Shown: piece after piece, positions 9,729 to 19,067 of the stretch | Numbering within the stretch: the first letter of the stretch is position 1 | How the letters are laid out: each line of letters opens with the position of its first letter | From: Nocardioides sp. TF02-7 | GTDB taxonomy: Bacteria > Actinomycetota > Actinomycetes > Propionibacteriales > Nocardioidaceae | Length of the DNA: 64,000 nucleotides | Assembly: GCF_022437945.1 (NCBI RefSeq) | Contig: NZ_CP092535.1 | Location: 248,001 to 312,000 of the forward strand | Direction of reading: 5' to 3' | Program-made: the position numbers and the translations under genes | The notes under the pieces: model-generated | The model's database searches: none | What the model was told of the DNA's origin: nothing | The model's input: the letters and a program-made list of their open reading frames with translations, nothing else

Positions 9729-9802
9729 AGGTCCTCCGGACGTGTGTCCGTCGTGTGAACGTCTGGCGGGCGCCGGCGGACGCCCGGACGTCGCCCCGGG
9801 CG

Positions 9803-10261
9803 TCAGCCCGCCGCGGGTGCGCGGCGGCGCTTCGACAGCACCACCGCGCCCGGCGGCCCGTCCAGGTCGGGCCGCAGCCGGTAGCCGGCCCTCTTGTAGA
9901 AGCGCAGGTTGCGGGTGCTCGCGGCACCCGTGAAGAGCACGTACGACGTCGCCGCGGGCGGCGCGACCGCCTCGACGTGCTCGAGCAGCCGGCGGCCCGT
10001 CCCCTGGCCCCTGAGGTCAGGGGCCACCATGATCCGGCCGATCTCCCAGGTGTCGCCCTCGAGGCGGCCCCGGGCAGCACCGACCAGCCGGCCGGCCCGA
10101 CGGACGACGTAGGTTTCCCACTCCCCCAGCCAGCCGCGCACGTCGGCGACGGTCTCGTGGATGGCGTCGATGTCGAGTCGGTCGTTGGCCACCGCCTCCG
10201 ACACCCAGCAGGCCAGCTGCAGGGTGTGCAGCTCGCCGGCGTCGGCCGGCGCCGCCCGCAC
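9803..10261 (-). CDS. GNAT-family N-acetyltransferase (possibly the C-terminal half of a TrmD fusion)
   Basis: About 152 residues with a complete GNAT core: [41 protein letters not shown] (acetyl-CoA loop, RGQGTGRR) and [20 protein letters not shown] at 10261 can serve as start but has no ribosome site. The trmD frame ends in this gene's first half, and a CCCCC run at about 10265-10269 lies exactly at the changeover. A single-base correction there would fuse TrmD and this domain into one protein. The substrate is unknown. Confidence 0.75.
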   Translation of the reverse strand: MRAAPADAGELHTLQLACWVSEAVANDRLDIDAIHETVADVRGWLGEWETYVVRRAGRLVGAARGRLEGDTWEIGRIMVAPDLRGQGTGRRLLEHVEAVAPPAATSYVLFTGAASTRNLRFYKRAGYRLRPDLDGPPGAVVLSKRRRAPAAG

Positions 10262-10967
10262 GATCGGGGGTGCCGTCGTCGAGCAGCGACGGGGGCAGCA
10301 GGTCGGGCCGGCGCTCGACGGTCCGGTGCAGCGCCTGTTCGCGACGCCAGGCGGCGACGGCCGCGTGGTCACCCGAGCGGAGCACGGCGGGCACCTCGTG
10401 ACCGCGCCAGCTCTGCGGCTTGGTGTAGACGGGGTACTCCAGGAGCCCGTCCTCGTGGGACTCCTCGAGCAGCGACGCGGCGTTGCCCATGAACCCGGGG
10501 AGCAGCCGGACCACGGCCTCGGTCACCGCGAGCGCGGCCACCTCGCCCCCGTTGAGCACGTAGTCGCCCAGCGACACCTCGACCAGCTCCGCGCGCGCCG
10601 CGACGTGGTCGAGCACCCGCTGGTCGATGCCCTCGTAGCGCCCGCAGAGGAAGACCAGCCGCTCGCGGGTCGCGAGGTCGCGGGCGGCGGCCTGGGTGAA
10701 CGGCCGGCCGGCGGGGGTCGGCACGACGACCGTCGCGCCGTCGACGGCCAGCTCGTCGAGCGCCTCGCCGAACGGCTCGGGCTTCAGGACCATGCCGGCG
10801 CCGCCGCCGTAGGGCGTGTCGTCGACGGTGCGGTGCCGGTCGTGGGTCCACGTGCGCAGGTCGTGGACGTGGAACTCGACCAGCCCGTCGGCGGCCGCCC
10901 GGCCCGGGAGCGACAGCCCGAGCGGTGCGAGGTAGTCGGGGAAGATGGTGAGGTAGTCGATCCTCAC
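10017..10967 (-). CDS. trmD: tRNA (guanine37-N1)-methyltransferase (C-terminal end uncertain)
   Basis: Methylates G37 next to the anticodon to prevent frameshifting. GTG at 10967 overlaps the rimM stop (GTGA). Conserved blocks are [67 protein letters not shown] (the trefoil-knot SAM site) and [16 protein letters not shown]. Homology ends around 10270 ([15 protein letters not shown]). As sequenced the frame then runs to 10017 through the GNAT gene in an out-of-frame, low-complexity tail. The real end is either near 10260 or, after a one-base fix, continuous with the GNAT domain. Confidence 0.9.
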   Translation of the reverse strand: MRIDYLTIFPDYLAPLGLSLPGRAAADGLVEFHVHDLRTWTHDRHRTVDDTPYGGGAGMVLKPEPFGEALDELAVDGATVVVPTPAGRPFTQAAARDLATRERLVFLCGRYEGIDQRVLDHVAARAELVEVSLGDYVLNGGEVAALAVTEAVVRLLPGFMGNAASLLEESHEDGLLEYPVYTKPQSWRGHEVPAVLRSGDHAAVAAWRREQALHRTVERRPDLLPPSLLDDGTPDRAGGAGRRRRAAHPAAGLLGVGGGGQRPTRHRRHPRDRRRRARLAGGVGNLRRPSGRPAGRCCPGPPRGRHLGDRPDHGGP

Positions 10968-11509
10968 CCGGGCTCCTCGTCCGGCAGCGGCCGGACCAGC
11001 CCCGGCCGGTCGGCGATCACGACCCGGCGGGCGTCGAGGTCGACCTCCGGCACCAGCGCCGCGACGAAGGGCACCAGCGCCTCGCGGCGGTCGGTCGTGC
11101 GGATGCGGAGGAGGTCCTGGGCGCCGTGGACCAGGCCCACCACCTCACCGAGGTGGGTGCCGTCGACGTCGTGGGCCGCGAGGCCCTCGAGCTGGTGGTC
11201 GTAGAACTCGTCGGGGTCCTCGGGCCGCTCGTCGTCGGCCACCTCGACCCGCAGCACGACGCCGCGGGCGCTCTCGGCGGCGGTCCGGTCGGCCAGCTCC
11301 TCGAACGTCACCAGCAGCACCGACTGGTGCCAGCGGGCCCGCGCGACGGTGAGGGTGGGGTGGCCGAACGCCGACCCGCGCGGCGCCTCTGCGAGCAGCC
11401 GCACGCCGGCGGCGTACCGCCGCTCCGGCTCGTCGGTGCGCACGTCGACGGTGACCTCGCCGCGGAGCCCGTGCGGCTTGCCGATCCTGCCGACGACCAC
11501 CTCGATCAT
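10964..11509 (-). CDS. rimM: 16S rRNA processing protein RimM
   Basis: A 181-residue 30S maturation factor that binds ribosomal protein S19. The N-terminal RimM domain begins [21 protein letters not shown], and the C-terminal PRC-barrel contains [37 protein letters not shown] and DRPGLVRPL. It overlaps trmD by 4 bp. There is no clear ribosome site before the ATG at 11509; that region is one arm of a nested inverted repeat (11513-11602), which could control translation or read-through from rpsP. Confidence 0.93.
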   Translation of the reverse strand: MIEVVVGRIGKPHGLRGEVTVDVRTDEPERRYAAGVRLLAEAPRGSAFGHPTLTVARARWHQSVLLVTFEELADRTAAESARGVVLRVEVADDERPEDPDEFYDHQLEGLAAHDVDGTHLGEVVGLVHGAQDLLRIRTTDRREALVPFVAALVPEVDLDARRVVIADRPGLVRPLPDEEPG

Positions 11510-11512
11510 GTC

Positions 11513-11602
11513 GAGTAGGGACTTTCTCGCTCTCGAGCAGGGGAAAAATCAGCATCGAGTGGGGGCCGGAGCCCCCACTCGACGCTGAGGAAGTCCCTAC
11601 TC
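11513..11602. repeat. Nested inverted repeat between the KH-protein gene and rimM
   Basis: The outer arms GAGTAGGGACTT (11513-11524) and AAGTCCCTACTC (11591-11602) are perfect 12-bp complements. Inside lies a second 18-bp inverted repeat (11549-11566 with 11571-11588, one mismatch, 4-base loop). The whole element fills the 99-bp gap between two translation genes of one apparent operon. It may be an attenuator or a small palindromic mobile element. Confidence 0.7.
11544..11588 (-). terminator. Intrinsic-terminator-like hairpin before rimM
   Basis: Read on the minus strand, an 18-bp GC-rich stem (one mismatch, CCGG-type 4-base loop) is followed at once by five Ts (11548-11544). That is the form of a factor-independent terminator, downstream of rpsP and the KH gene and upstream of rimM-trmD. 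It could lower rimM-trmD expression relative to rpsP. Confidence 0.65.
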
Positions 11603-11608
11603 AACAGG

Positions 11609-11848
11609 TCAGCGCCGGTCGACGTCGACGAAGTCGATCCGGGTGCCGCCGTTGCCGGCCAGGGCCGAGATCACGGTGCGGAACGCCGTCGCGGTGCGGC
11701 CGCCCCGCCCGATCACCTTGCCGAGGTCGTCGGGGTGGACCCGCACCTCGAGCACGGAGCCGCGGCGCAGCTGCTTGTCGCGGACCACGACGTCGTCGGG
11801 GTTGTCGACGACCCCGCGCACCAGGTGCTCCAGCGCGTCGGCGAGCAC
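11609..11848 (-). CDS. khpA: KH-domain RNA-binding protein (KhpA-like)
   Basis: A 79-residue single KH-domain protein with the GXXG loop in DDLGKVIGRGGRTATAFRTV, following an N-terminal helix LADALEHLVRGVVDNPDDV. Its conserved place between rpsP and rimM is that of KhpA/YlqC proteins, which bind RNA and influence division and translation in other bacteria. GTG at 11848 starts 4 bp after the rpsP stop, so the two are translationally linked. Complete. Confidence 0.88.
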   Translation of the reverse strand: MLADALEHLVRGVVDNPDDVVVRDKQLRRGSVLEVRVHPDDLGKVIGRGGRTATAFRTVISALAGNGGTRIDFVDVDRR

Positions 11849-11852
11849 GGCC

Positions 11853-12398
11853 TCAGGCCTCGTCGGTCGACTCGGTCGCGGCGGCGGGCTCCTCGGCCGG
11901 CGCCTCGGCAGCCGGGGCCTCCTCCGCCTTCGGCTCGGCGTCGGTCTTCTCCGGCTCGTCGGCCTTCTCGGCCTTCTCGGACTTGTCAGCCTTCTCGGCC
12001 TTGTCGGACTTGTCCGACTTCTTGCGGCCGGTCACGGCGTCGCCCTTGGGCTCGCCCTGGGCCTCGCGCAGCGCCTCGTTGAAGATCTCGAGCTTGTCGC
12101 GCTTGGGCTCCTTGACCTTCAGCGTGCCCTCGGTGCCCGACTCGCCGCGGAACTTCTGCCAGTCGCCGGTGACCTTGAGGATGGCCTCGACGGCCTCGCT
12201 CGGCTGCGCGCCGACGCCCAGCCAGTACTGCGCCCGGTCGGAGACGACGTCGATGTACGACGGGTCCTCCTTGGGGTGGTACTTGCCGATCTCCTCGATC
12301 ACCTTGCCGTCGCGCTTCTTGCGGGAGTCGACGACGACGATGCGGTACTGCGGCACCCGGACCTTGCCGAGGCGCTTCAAACGGATCTTGACGGCCAC
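11853..12398 (-). CDS. rpsP: 30S ribosomal protein S16 with long charged tail
   Basis: The first 110 or so residues are a normal S16 ([57 protein letters not shown]). The remaining 70 are a low-complexity extension of Lys/Ala/Glu/Asp repeats ([20 protein letters not shown] then [12 protein letters not shown]), far beyond the roughly 80-90 residues typical in other phyla. Extended S16 tails are known in high-GC actinobacteria. GTG at 12398 is preceded by AAGGAGA. Confidence 0.95.
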   Translation of the reverse strand: MAVKIRLKRLGKVRVPQYRIVVVDSRKKRDGKVIEEIGKYHPKEDPSYIDVVSDRAQYWLGVGAQPSEAVEAILKVTGDWQKFRGESGTEGTLKVKEPKRDKLEIFNEALREAQGEPKGDAVTGRKKSDKSDKAEKADKSEKAEKADEPEKTDAEPKAEEAPAAEAPAEEPAAATESTDEA

Positions 12399-12600
12399 GT
12401 TTGTGGTGTCTCCTTGAGAACTTGAGGTGGGGTGAGACGCGACCGACCAGGTGGGGAACCGGCGATCGGACTCGGTGGGCGCTGCGCACGGCCGGTTGAG
12501 AGGGTCCGTCCGACGCAGAACTCAGCGGCCAAGTGTGCCAGACGCCGTCGGCGAGTCCGAAATCCGGCATCCCACCCCTTCGGCCGGGCATGCTCGGCGC

Positions 12601-13152
12601 ATGAGCAGCAGACCTGGGACCCGCGTCCTCGTGCTCGGCATCGTCCTCGTGGTGCTGGCACCGGTGGTGCTCGTCGGCGGGCTGGTCGTCGCGTGGCGGG
12701 CGGTCGTGGGCGAGCGTGTCGACGTGCCCGCGGACGGACGGCCGCACGTGGTGGAGGTCGCGCCCGGGGAGGACCAGGGCGTCTGGACACGGGAGGACGA
12801 GCAGGTGGGCTGTGTCGTGCTCGACCCGCCCCCCGGCGAGGAGCCCGACGAGACGCGGCACCTCGTGGACACCGACGCGGTGGGCGGCGAGCTCACGGTC
12901 AACGGCTGGACGGCGCGGAACCGGTTCGACTCGGGCGACGGCAGCCTGGTGCTCGTCTGCGAGAGCACCCTTCCCGGGGCCGAGGCCCGGGTGGGCCCGG
13001 TGCCGTCCGTGCCGGTCACGGTCGGCCTCACCGTCGGGTCGGTCTTCGTCGCGGTGCTCCTCGGGCTGGCCGGCCTGGTGCTCCTCGTCGTCGGCCTGGT
13101 GCGCCGCAGCGGCAGCCGGCGCCCGGCCGCGCCCGGCGGCGCTCAGGGATAG
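12601..13152 (+). CDS. Putative two-helix membrane protein
   Basis: A protein of 183 residues with an N-terminal hydrophobic segment (VLVLGIVLVVLAPVVLVGGLVV), an acidic 90-residue outside domain with two cysteines (VGCVVLDPP and VLVCEST) that could form a disulfide, and a C-terminal membrane helix (VGLTVGSVFVAVLLGLAGLV) ending in a basic tail. No family is recognised. It stands alone on the plus strand and overlaps the 3' end of the convergent amidohydrolase gene by 10 bp. Codon use looks genuinely coding. Function unknown. Confidence 0.6.
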   Translation: MSSRPGTRVLVLGIVLVVLAPVVLVGGLVVAWRAVVGERVDVPADGRPHVVEVAPGEDQGVWTREDEQVGCVVLDPPPGEEPDETRHLVDTDAVGGELTVNGWTARNRFDSGDGSLVLVCESTLPGAEARVGPVPSVPVTVGLTVGSVFVAVLLGLAGLVLLVVGLVRRSGSRRPAAPGGAQG

Positions 13153-14216
13153 CGGCGCCCGCGCAGGACGACGTACGACGGCTCCGCGAGCACGCCGAGG
13201 TCCTCGACGGGGTTGCGCGGGTAGACGACGAAGTCGGCCGGGTCGCCCTCGGCCAGGCCGCCGTTCCACCCCAGCCACGCGCGCCCGCGCCACGACGCGG
13301 CGCCGACGACGTAGTCGGCGGGGAGGCCGATGTCGACCATCGCCCGGATCTCCTCGTGGAGGTAGCCGTGGCGCGCGGTGCCGCCGCCGTCGCTGCCGAC
13401 GTAGAGCTCGATGCCGGCGTCGAACGCGGCCATCAGCACGTCGCGGCGCCGCCGGTGCAGCTGATCCATGGTGGCGGCGTAGGCGGGGAACTTGTCGCGC
13501 CCGGCCTCGACGTACTGCGGGAACTTGTCGGTCTGCTGCACGGTCGGCACCAGCGCCACCCCGCCGGCGGCCATCTGCTCGATGTGGTGCTCCCGCAGCC
13601 CGGTGCCGTGCTCGATGCAGTCGATGCCGGCGTCGAGGAGCGGGGAGAGCGAGTCGCTGCCGAAGCAGTGGGCGGTGACCTTGGCCCCGGCCTCGTGCGC
13701 GGCCTCGATCGCGGCGGCGACCGCGTCGGGCGGGAACGACGGGGCGAGGTCGCCCTCCTCCCGCGAGATCCAGTCGCCGACCAGCTTGACCCAGCCGTCG
13801 CCGGCGGCCGCCTGCTCGGCGACGGTGGCGACCAGGTCGGCCGGCTCCACCTCCACGCCGTAGTTGCGGAGGTAGCGGCGGGTCCGGGCGACGTGGCGGC
13901 CGGCGCGGATCAGCCGGGGCAGGTCCTCGCGCTCGTGCACCCACCGGGTGTCGGCCGGCGACCCGCAGTCGCGCAGGAGCAGCACCCCCTTGTCGCGGTC
14001 GGCGACCGCCTGCCGCTCGGTCTCGGCGTCGTCGACCGCTCCCCCGTCCTCGAGCCCGAGGTGGTTGTGGGCGTCGACCAGCCCCGGGAGGATCCAGCCC
14101 TCCGCGGCGGTGTCGGCGCCGCGCTGCTTCTCGTAGGTGATGCGTCCGTCGACGACGAACAGCTCCTGCACCTCGCCGTCGGGCAGGACCGGACCGGTGA
14201 ACCGCAGCGCACTCAC
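13143..14216 (-). CDS. Amidohydrolase family metal-dependent hydrolase
   Basis: A 357-residue member of the imidazolonepropionase/prolidase-like amidohydrolases. The first metal motif is GLVDAHNHLGLEDGG (HxH), followed by VKLVGDW (a candidate bridging Lys), VTAHCFGSDS and CIEHGTGL (metal histidines) and ELYVGSDGGGTARHGYLHEE (catalytic Asp region). It is the positional counterpart of Rv2915c, also next to ffh. The substrate is unknown. Cytoplasmic, with no signal peptide. Complete, with a start at 14216. Confidence 0.85.
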   Translation of the reverse strand: MSALRFTGPVLPDGEVQELFVVDGRITYEKQRGADTAAEGWILPGLVDAHNHLGLEDGGAVDDAETERQAVADRDKGVLLLRDCGSPADTRWVHEREDLPRLIRAGRHVARTRRYLRNYGVEVEPADLVATVAEQAAAGDGWVKLVGDWISREEGDLAPSFPPDAVAAAIEAAHEAGAKVTAHCFGSDSLSPLLDAGIDCIEHGTGLREHHIEQMAAGGVALVPTVQQTDKFPQYVEAGRDKFPAYAATMDQLHRRRRDVLMAAFDAGIELYVGSDGGGTARHGYLHEEIRAMVDIGLPADYVVGAASWRGRAWLGWNGGLAEGDPADFVVYPRNPVEDLGVLAEPSYVVLRGRRYP

Positions 14217-14258
14217 GCCCCCGACCGTAGCGGAGACGCCTCCGGACCGGCCCGGCCC

Positions 14259-14627
14259 TCAGAGGCGGTCGAGCAGCCAGGTGGGCCGGACGGTGGTGGC
14301 GCCGACCCCGGCCACCCGGGCGTCGAGGGCCCGGTCGGCGGTGACGACGGTGACCTGCTCGCCGCGCTCGCCGGCCGCCCGGGCCTCGGCGAGGATCGTG
14401 GTGTCGCCGTCCCGGGGCGCGTGGACGGTGCGGACGTGGGCGTCGCGCCCGGCGCGGACGCCGCCCTTCGCACCGCCCTCGAGGACCAGCACGACCACGT
14501 CGTGGGGCACGTCGGCGACGAGCAGCTGCTCGTGCAGCCGCCGCGCCGCCCCGGCACGGTCCTTCCACCAGCCGTCGGGCCGCGCGCCGACCACGTTGGC
14601 GCCGTCGACGATGAGGACGGTCGTCAT
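14259..14627 (-). CDS. NYN/PIN-like domain protein
   Basis: A 122-residue protein opening MTTVLIVDGANVVGARPDGW, the first acidic motif of NYN/PIN-type nucleases. A second acidic site is likely in APRDGDTTILAE and a third in VTVVTADRALDARV, followed by the end VRPTWLLDRL. The fold and the Asp pattern suggest a metal-dependent RNase, though family members are sometimes labelled NTP pyrophosphohydrolase. ATG at 14627 lies 14 bp after the ffh stop, suggesting co-transcription. Confidence 0.65.
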   Translation of the reverse strand: MTTVLIVDGANVVGARPDGWWKDRAGAARRLHEQLLVADVPHDVVVLVLEGGAKGGVRAGRDAHVRTVHAPRDGDTTILAEARAAGERGEQVTVVTADRALDARVAGVGATTVRPTWLLDRL

Positions 14628-14641
14628 CGGGGCGCCCCGCC

Positions 14642-16225
14642 CTACTTGAGGAACTTCGAGAAGTCCTTGGGCAGGTCGAGGTTGGCGGCCGCGGCCTCGT
14701 AGTCGATCTCCTCGCCGGGGAGCCCGAACGGGTTCGCTGCCCGCTCCTCGCTCTTCTTCTTCGCCTCCGCGGCCTGTTGCGCGGCCTTGGCCGGGTTGCC
14801 GGACCGGCGCTGGCCGCCCTTGCCCTTCTTCTGCTTGGCCTTGGCCTTCTTGCCGCCCGCGCCGCCCATCGGCATGCCGGGCATGCCCGGCATCCCCCGG
14901 CATGCCGGGCATCCCGCCGCCGCGGGCCATCTGGGTCATCATCTTGCGCGCCTCGAAGAACCGGTCGACGAGGTTGTTGACGTCGGAGACGGTGCGGCCG
15001 GAGCCCTTGGCGATGCGGGCGCGGCGGGGAGCCGTCGATCATCTTCGGGTTCGCCCGCTCGGCCGGGGTCATCGAGCGGATGATCGCCTCGACCCGGTCG
15101 ATCTCACGCTCGTCGAAGTTCTCGAGCTGCTCGCGGATCTGCCCCGCGCCGGGCAGCATCTTGAGGATCTTGGTCATCGAGCCGAGCTTCTTGACCTGCT
15201 GCATCTGCTCGAGGAAGTCGTCGAGCGTGAACTCGCCGCCCTGCCCGGTGAGCTTCTGCGCGGCCTTGAGCGCCTGCTCCTGGTCGAACGTCTTTTTCGG
15301 CCTGCTCGATCAGGGTGAGCATGTCGCCCATGTCGAGGATCCGCGACGCCATCCGGTCGGGGTGGAACAGGTCGAAGTCGGTCATCTTCTCGCCCGAGGA
15401 GGCGAACATGACCGGCCGGCCGGTGACCTGGCGGATGGAGAGCGCGGCGCCGCCGCGGGCGTCGCCGTCGAGCTTGGTGAGGACGACGCCGTCGTAGCCG
15501 ACGCCGTCGAGGAACGCCTGCGCGGTGGTCAGCGCGTCCTGGCCGATCATCGCGTCGACGACGAACAGCACCTCGTCGGGCTGCACGGCGTCGCGGATCG
15601 CCGCGGCCTGCGACATCATCTCGGCGTCGACGCCGAGGCGGCCGGCCGTGTCGATGATGACGACGTCGTGGAGCCGGCGCTTCGCCTCGTCGACCGAGGC
15701 CCTCGCCACGCCGACGGGGTCGCCGACGCCGTTGCCGGGCTCGGGGGCGAAGACGGGTACGCCGACCTTGTCGCCGTTGACCTGCAGCTGCTGCACCGCG
15801 TTGGGGCGCTGGAGGTCGGCCGCCACCAGCATCGGCGTGCGGCCCTGCTCCTTGAGCCAGAGGGCGAGCTTGGCCGCGAGCGTGGTCTTGCCGGCGCCCT
15901 GGAGGCCGGCGAGCATGATGACGGTCGGCCCGCTCTTGGCGAACCGGAGCCGGCGGGTCTCGCCGCCGAGGATGGTGACGAGCTCGTCGTTGACGATCTT
16001 GACGACCTGCTGGGCGGGGTTCAGCGCCTGGCTGACCTCCTCGCCGCGCGCCCGCTCCTTGACCGCCGCGACGAACTCCTTGACGACGGGCAGCGCGACG
16101 TCGGCCTCGAGCAGCGCGATCCGGATCTCACGGGCGGTCGCGTCGATGTCGGCCTCGGAGAGCCGGCCCTTGCCGCGGAGGTTCTTGAACGTCTCGGCCA
16201 GGCGGTCGGAGAGGGTGGCGAACAC
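14642..16225 (-). CDS. ffh: Signal recognition particle protein Ffh (three frame breaks)
   Basis: GTPase that binds signal sequences with 4.5S RNA and docks on FtsY. GTG at 16225 gives [20 protein letters not shown] (N domain). The G domain has [20 protein letters not shown] (P-loop), [19 protein letters not shown] and [12 protein letters not shown]. The Met-rich M domain contains [15 protein letters not shown] and [11 protein letters not shown] and ends KDFSKFLK. Frame breaks lie near 15295 (an AAAAA run, one A too many), 15030 (CCCC) and 14895 (GGGGG). Each is fixed by removing one base, so the gene is almost certainly intact in the organism. Confidence 0.94.
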
Positions 16226-16349
16226 AGGCGGTGCGTCCTCGTCGGGGTCGGAGGGGAGAAGAACAGCGGTCGACCGATCCTAACCGGCCCCTCCCCGACC
16301 ACCGTCGTCGGCGACGTCTGCCGGCCGCCGCACGGGGTATCGCGCGGGC

Positions 16350-18489
16350 ATGAAGGTCAAGTCGGCCCTGATCTGGGTCCCGGTCGCCCTCGTGGGCGCC
16401 GTCTGCTGGACCGTGCTGGCGCTCTCGCGCGGCGAGAACGTGTCGGCCCTGTGGGTCCTGTTCGCCGCGCTGGCGTCGTACGCCATCGCCTACCGGTTCT
16501 ACGCCCGGTTCATCTCCCACCGCGTGCTCGAGGTCGACGACACCCGCGCCACCCCCGCCGAGCGGATGCAGAACGGGCAGGACTTCGACGTCACCGACCG
16601 CCGCGTCCTCTTCGGCCACCACTTCGCGGCGATCGCCGGGGCGGGCCCGCTCGTGGGCCCGGTGCTGGCCGCCCAGATGGGCTACCTGCCGGGGACGATC
16701 TGGATCATCGTCGGCGTCATCCTCGCCGGCGCCGTGCAGGACATGATGGTCATGTTCTTCTCGATGCGCCGCGACGGGAAGAGCCTCGGCCAGATGGTCC
16801 GCGAGGAGATCGGCGTCGTCGGCGGCGTCGCGGCGCTGGTCGCGGTGTTCGCGATCATGATCATCATCCTCGCGGTGCTCGCGCTCGTCGTGGTCAACGC
16901 GCTCGCCGAGTCCCCGTGGGGCGTCTTCTCGATCGGCCTGACCATCCCGATCGCGCTGTTCATGGGCTTCTACCTGCGCTACCTGCGGCCCGGCCGGGTC
17001 AGCGAGGTCACCGCGATCGGCGTCGCGCTGCTGCTGGTCGCGATCGTCCTCGGCGGCTGGGTCGACGACACCGCGCTCGGCGAGGCGCTCACCCTCTCCC
17101 CGAGACGCTCACCATCTGCCTGGTGGTCTACGGCTTCGTCGCCTCGGTGCTGCCGGTGTGGATGCTTCTGACGCCGCGCGACTACCTCTCGACGTTCATG
17201 AAGATCGGCGTGATCGTGCTGCTCGCCCTCGGGCTGGTGCTGGCCCCGCCCCGCGCTGCAGAACGAGGACGTCACGAGCTTCGCCCTCGACGGCGACGGG
17301 CCGGTCTTCGCCGGCGAGCTGTTCCCGTTCGTGTTCATCACCATCGCGTGCGGCGCGCTGTCCGGCTTCCACGCGCTGATCTCCTCGGGCACGACGCCGA
17401 AGATGATCGCCAAGGAGAGCCACGTGCGGATGGTCGGCTACGGCGGCATGCTGATGGAGTCGTTCGTCGCCATCAGCGCCCTGATCGCCGCCTGCGTCAT
17501 CGACCAGGGTCTCTACTACGCGATGAACAGCCCGGCCGGCGCCACCGGCGGCACGGCGGAGTCGGCGGCGGAGTTCGTCGGCACGCTCGGCTTCACGATC
17601 TCGCCCGACGCGCTCACTCAGGCGGCCGCATCGGTGCAGGAGCCGTCCCTCGTGTCGCGCACCGGCGGCGCGCCGACCCTAGCGCTCGGCATCTCCTCGA
17701 TCTTCACCGACGCGTTCGGCGGCGGGTTGGCCGCGTTCTGGTACCACTTCGCGATCATGTTCGAGGCGCTGTTCATCCTGACCGCCGTCGACGCCGGCAC
17801 CCGGGTGGGGCGGTTCATGCTCCAGGACACGATCGGCAACGTCTGGCCGCGGTTCGGCGACACCTCGTGGCGCCCGGCCGCGTGGCTCGCCAGCGCGGTG
17901 GTCGTGGGCGCCTGGGGCTACATGCTGTACGTCGGCGTCACCGACCCCCTCGGCGGCATCAACCAGCTGTTCCCGCTGTTCGGCATCAGCAACCAGCTGC
18001 TGGCCGCGATCGCGCTGTGCCTGTGCGTGACGCTGATGCTCAAGCACGGCAAGGCGAAGTGGGTCTGGGTGCCCGGCATCCCGCTGGTCTGGGACCTGGT
18101 CACCACGATGACGGCGAGCTACCAGAAGGTCTTCTCCGACAACCCGTCGATCGGGTACTTCGCCCAGGCCGACCGCTACCGGGAGGCTCGCGACGCCGGC
18201 GAGGTGCTGGCGCCGGCGGCCGACGCCGGCCAGATGGACCAGATCGTCACCAACTCCACCGTCAACGGCGTCCTCCAGCTGACGTTCGCGCTGCTGGTGA
18301 TCGTGGTCGTCGCCAACGCGGCGGTGGTCTGGGTGCGGGCGGTCCGCGCCGGCAGCCTGCCGACGACCGAGGTGCCGCACACGCCGTCGGAGATCGTGGC
18401 GCCGTCCGACTTCTTTCGCCACGGCGGAGGAGAAGGCGGCGGTGCGGGAGTGGGAGGAGTCGCAGCGCCTGACCGGGAGCGCGCGGTGA
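16350..18489 (+). CDS. cstA: Carbon starvation protein CstA family transporter (three frame breaks)
   Basis: A polytopic membrane transporter of the CstA/BtsT family, which imports pyruvate or peptides. It carries [60 protein letters not shown] and [19 protein letters not shown]. Breaks lie near 17100 (one C missing), 17255 (one C extra) and 18415 (one T extra); repaired, the protein is about 710 residues and ends in [10 protein letters not shown]. The stop overlaps ybdD (GTGA). It is divergent from ffh, with a 124-bp shared upstream region. Confidence 0.9.
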
Positions 18490-18692
18490 CCGCGCAGGCG
18501 GCGGGCGGCGTCGTACGGCGGGCGTGGGAGGGCCTGCGCTGGTACGTGAGGGCCGCGACCGGTGAGGACCGCTGGGACGACCACGTCGCCCGTTGCGTGC
18601 GGGAGGGGCGGGAGCCGATGACCCGCCGCGAGTTCGAGCGGCACCGCGCCGACCAGCGCGAGCACGCCGGGGCGGCCGGGCGCTGCTGCTGA
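18486..18692 (+). CDS. ybdD: YbdD/YjiX family protein, CstA partner
   Basis: A 68-residue protein with RAWEGLRWYVRAATGEDRWD and MTRREFERHRADQRE, matching the small YbdD/YjiX (DUF466) family that accompanies CstA/BtsT transporters. GTG at 18486 overlaps the cstA stop, so it is translationally coupled and probably works with the transporter at the membrane. As sequenced, the cstA 3' frame break makes it appear fused to cstA. Confidence 0.82.
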   Translation: MTAQAAGGVVRRAWEGLRWYVRAATGEDRWDDHVARCVREGREPMTRREFERHRADQREHAGAAGRCC

Positions 18693-18751
18693 GCCGTCAC
18701 CGAAAGCTGCGGAACCCGACGGCGCCGCGGGCCGGCGCGTAGGCTGGCGCG

Positions 18752-19067
18752 GTGACGGTGGTGGTGTGGGTCGCGGCAGGCGTCCTGGTGCTCGGGCTCG
18801 TGGTCTGGACGGGCACGCGGATGGTGCGGACCAGCGAGGGCGGCGGCGGGGTCGGCAACGGCCTCGGCACGTTCGTCGACGTCTTCGACCCGGCGCGGGC
18901 GCGGTCCGACGAGGACCTGAAGTCCAAGGAGCACCAGCGCGAGGCCACCCCCGCTCCCCGAGGACGACGACCGGCCGGTGTCGGTCGACCTGACCGCGGG
19001 GCGCGTGCGGGTGAAGCGGCCCCCCGTCAGCCCGGTCGGCCCCGTCAGCCCGGTGCCCGAGGACTGA
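18752..19067 (+). CDS. Small single-pass membrane protein (one frame break)
   Basis: GTG at 18752 begins MTVVVWVAAGVLVLGLVVWT, a membrane anchor, followed by a Gly-rich linker, FVDVFDPARARSDEDLKSKE and a soluble acidic tail. A CCCC run near 18957 breaks the frame; removing one C continues to EDDDRPVSVDLTAGRVRVKR and ends PVGPVSPVPED with TGA at 19065-19067. About 105 residues. It overlaps the 3' end of glnD on the other strand by 23 bp. No function is recognised. Confidence 0.6.

Noticed and set aside
14870..14925. Palindromic GCATGCCGGGCATGCC repeats in ffh as a terminator or mobile element
   Set aside because: They encode the Met/Gly/Pro-rich MPGMPGM tail of the Ffh M domain and lie inside the gene.
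11986..15204. Minus-strand open frame of over 1,000 codons across rpsP, the amidohydrolase and ffh
   Set aside because: It crosses several well-supported genes out of frame; only short pieces match real proteins (the ffh M domain and part of rpsP).
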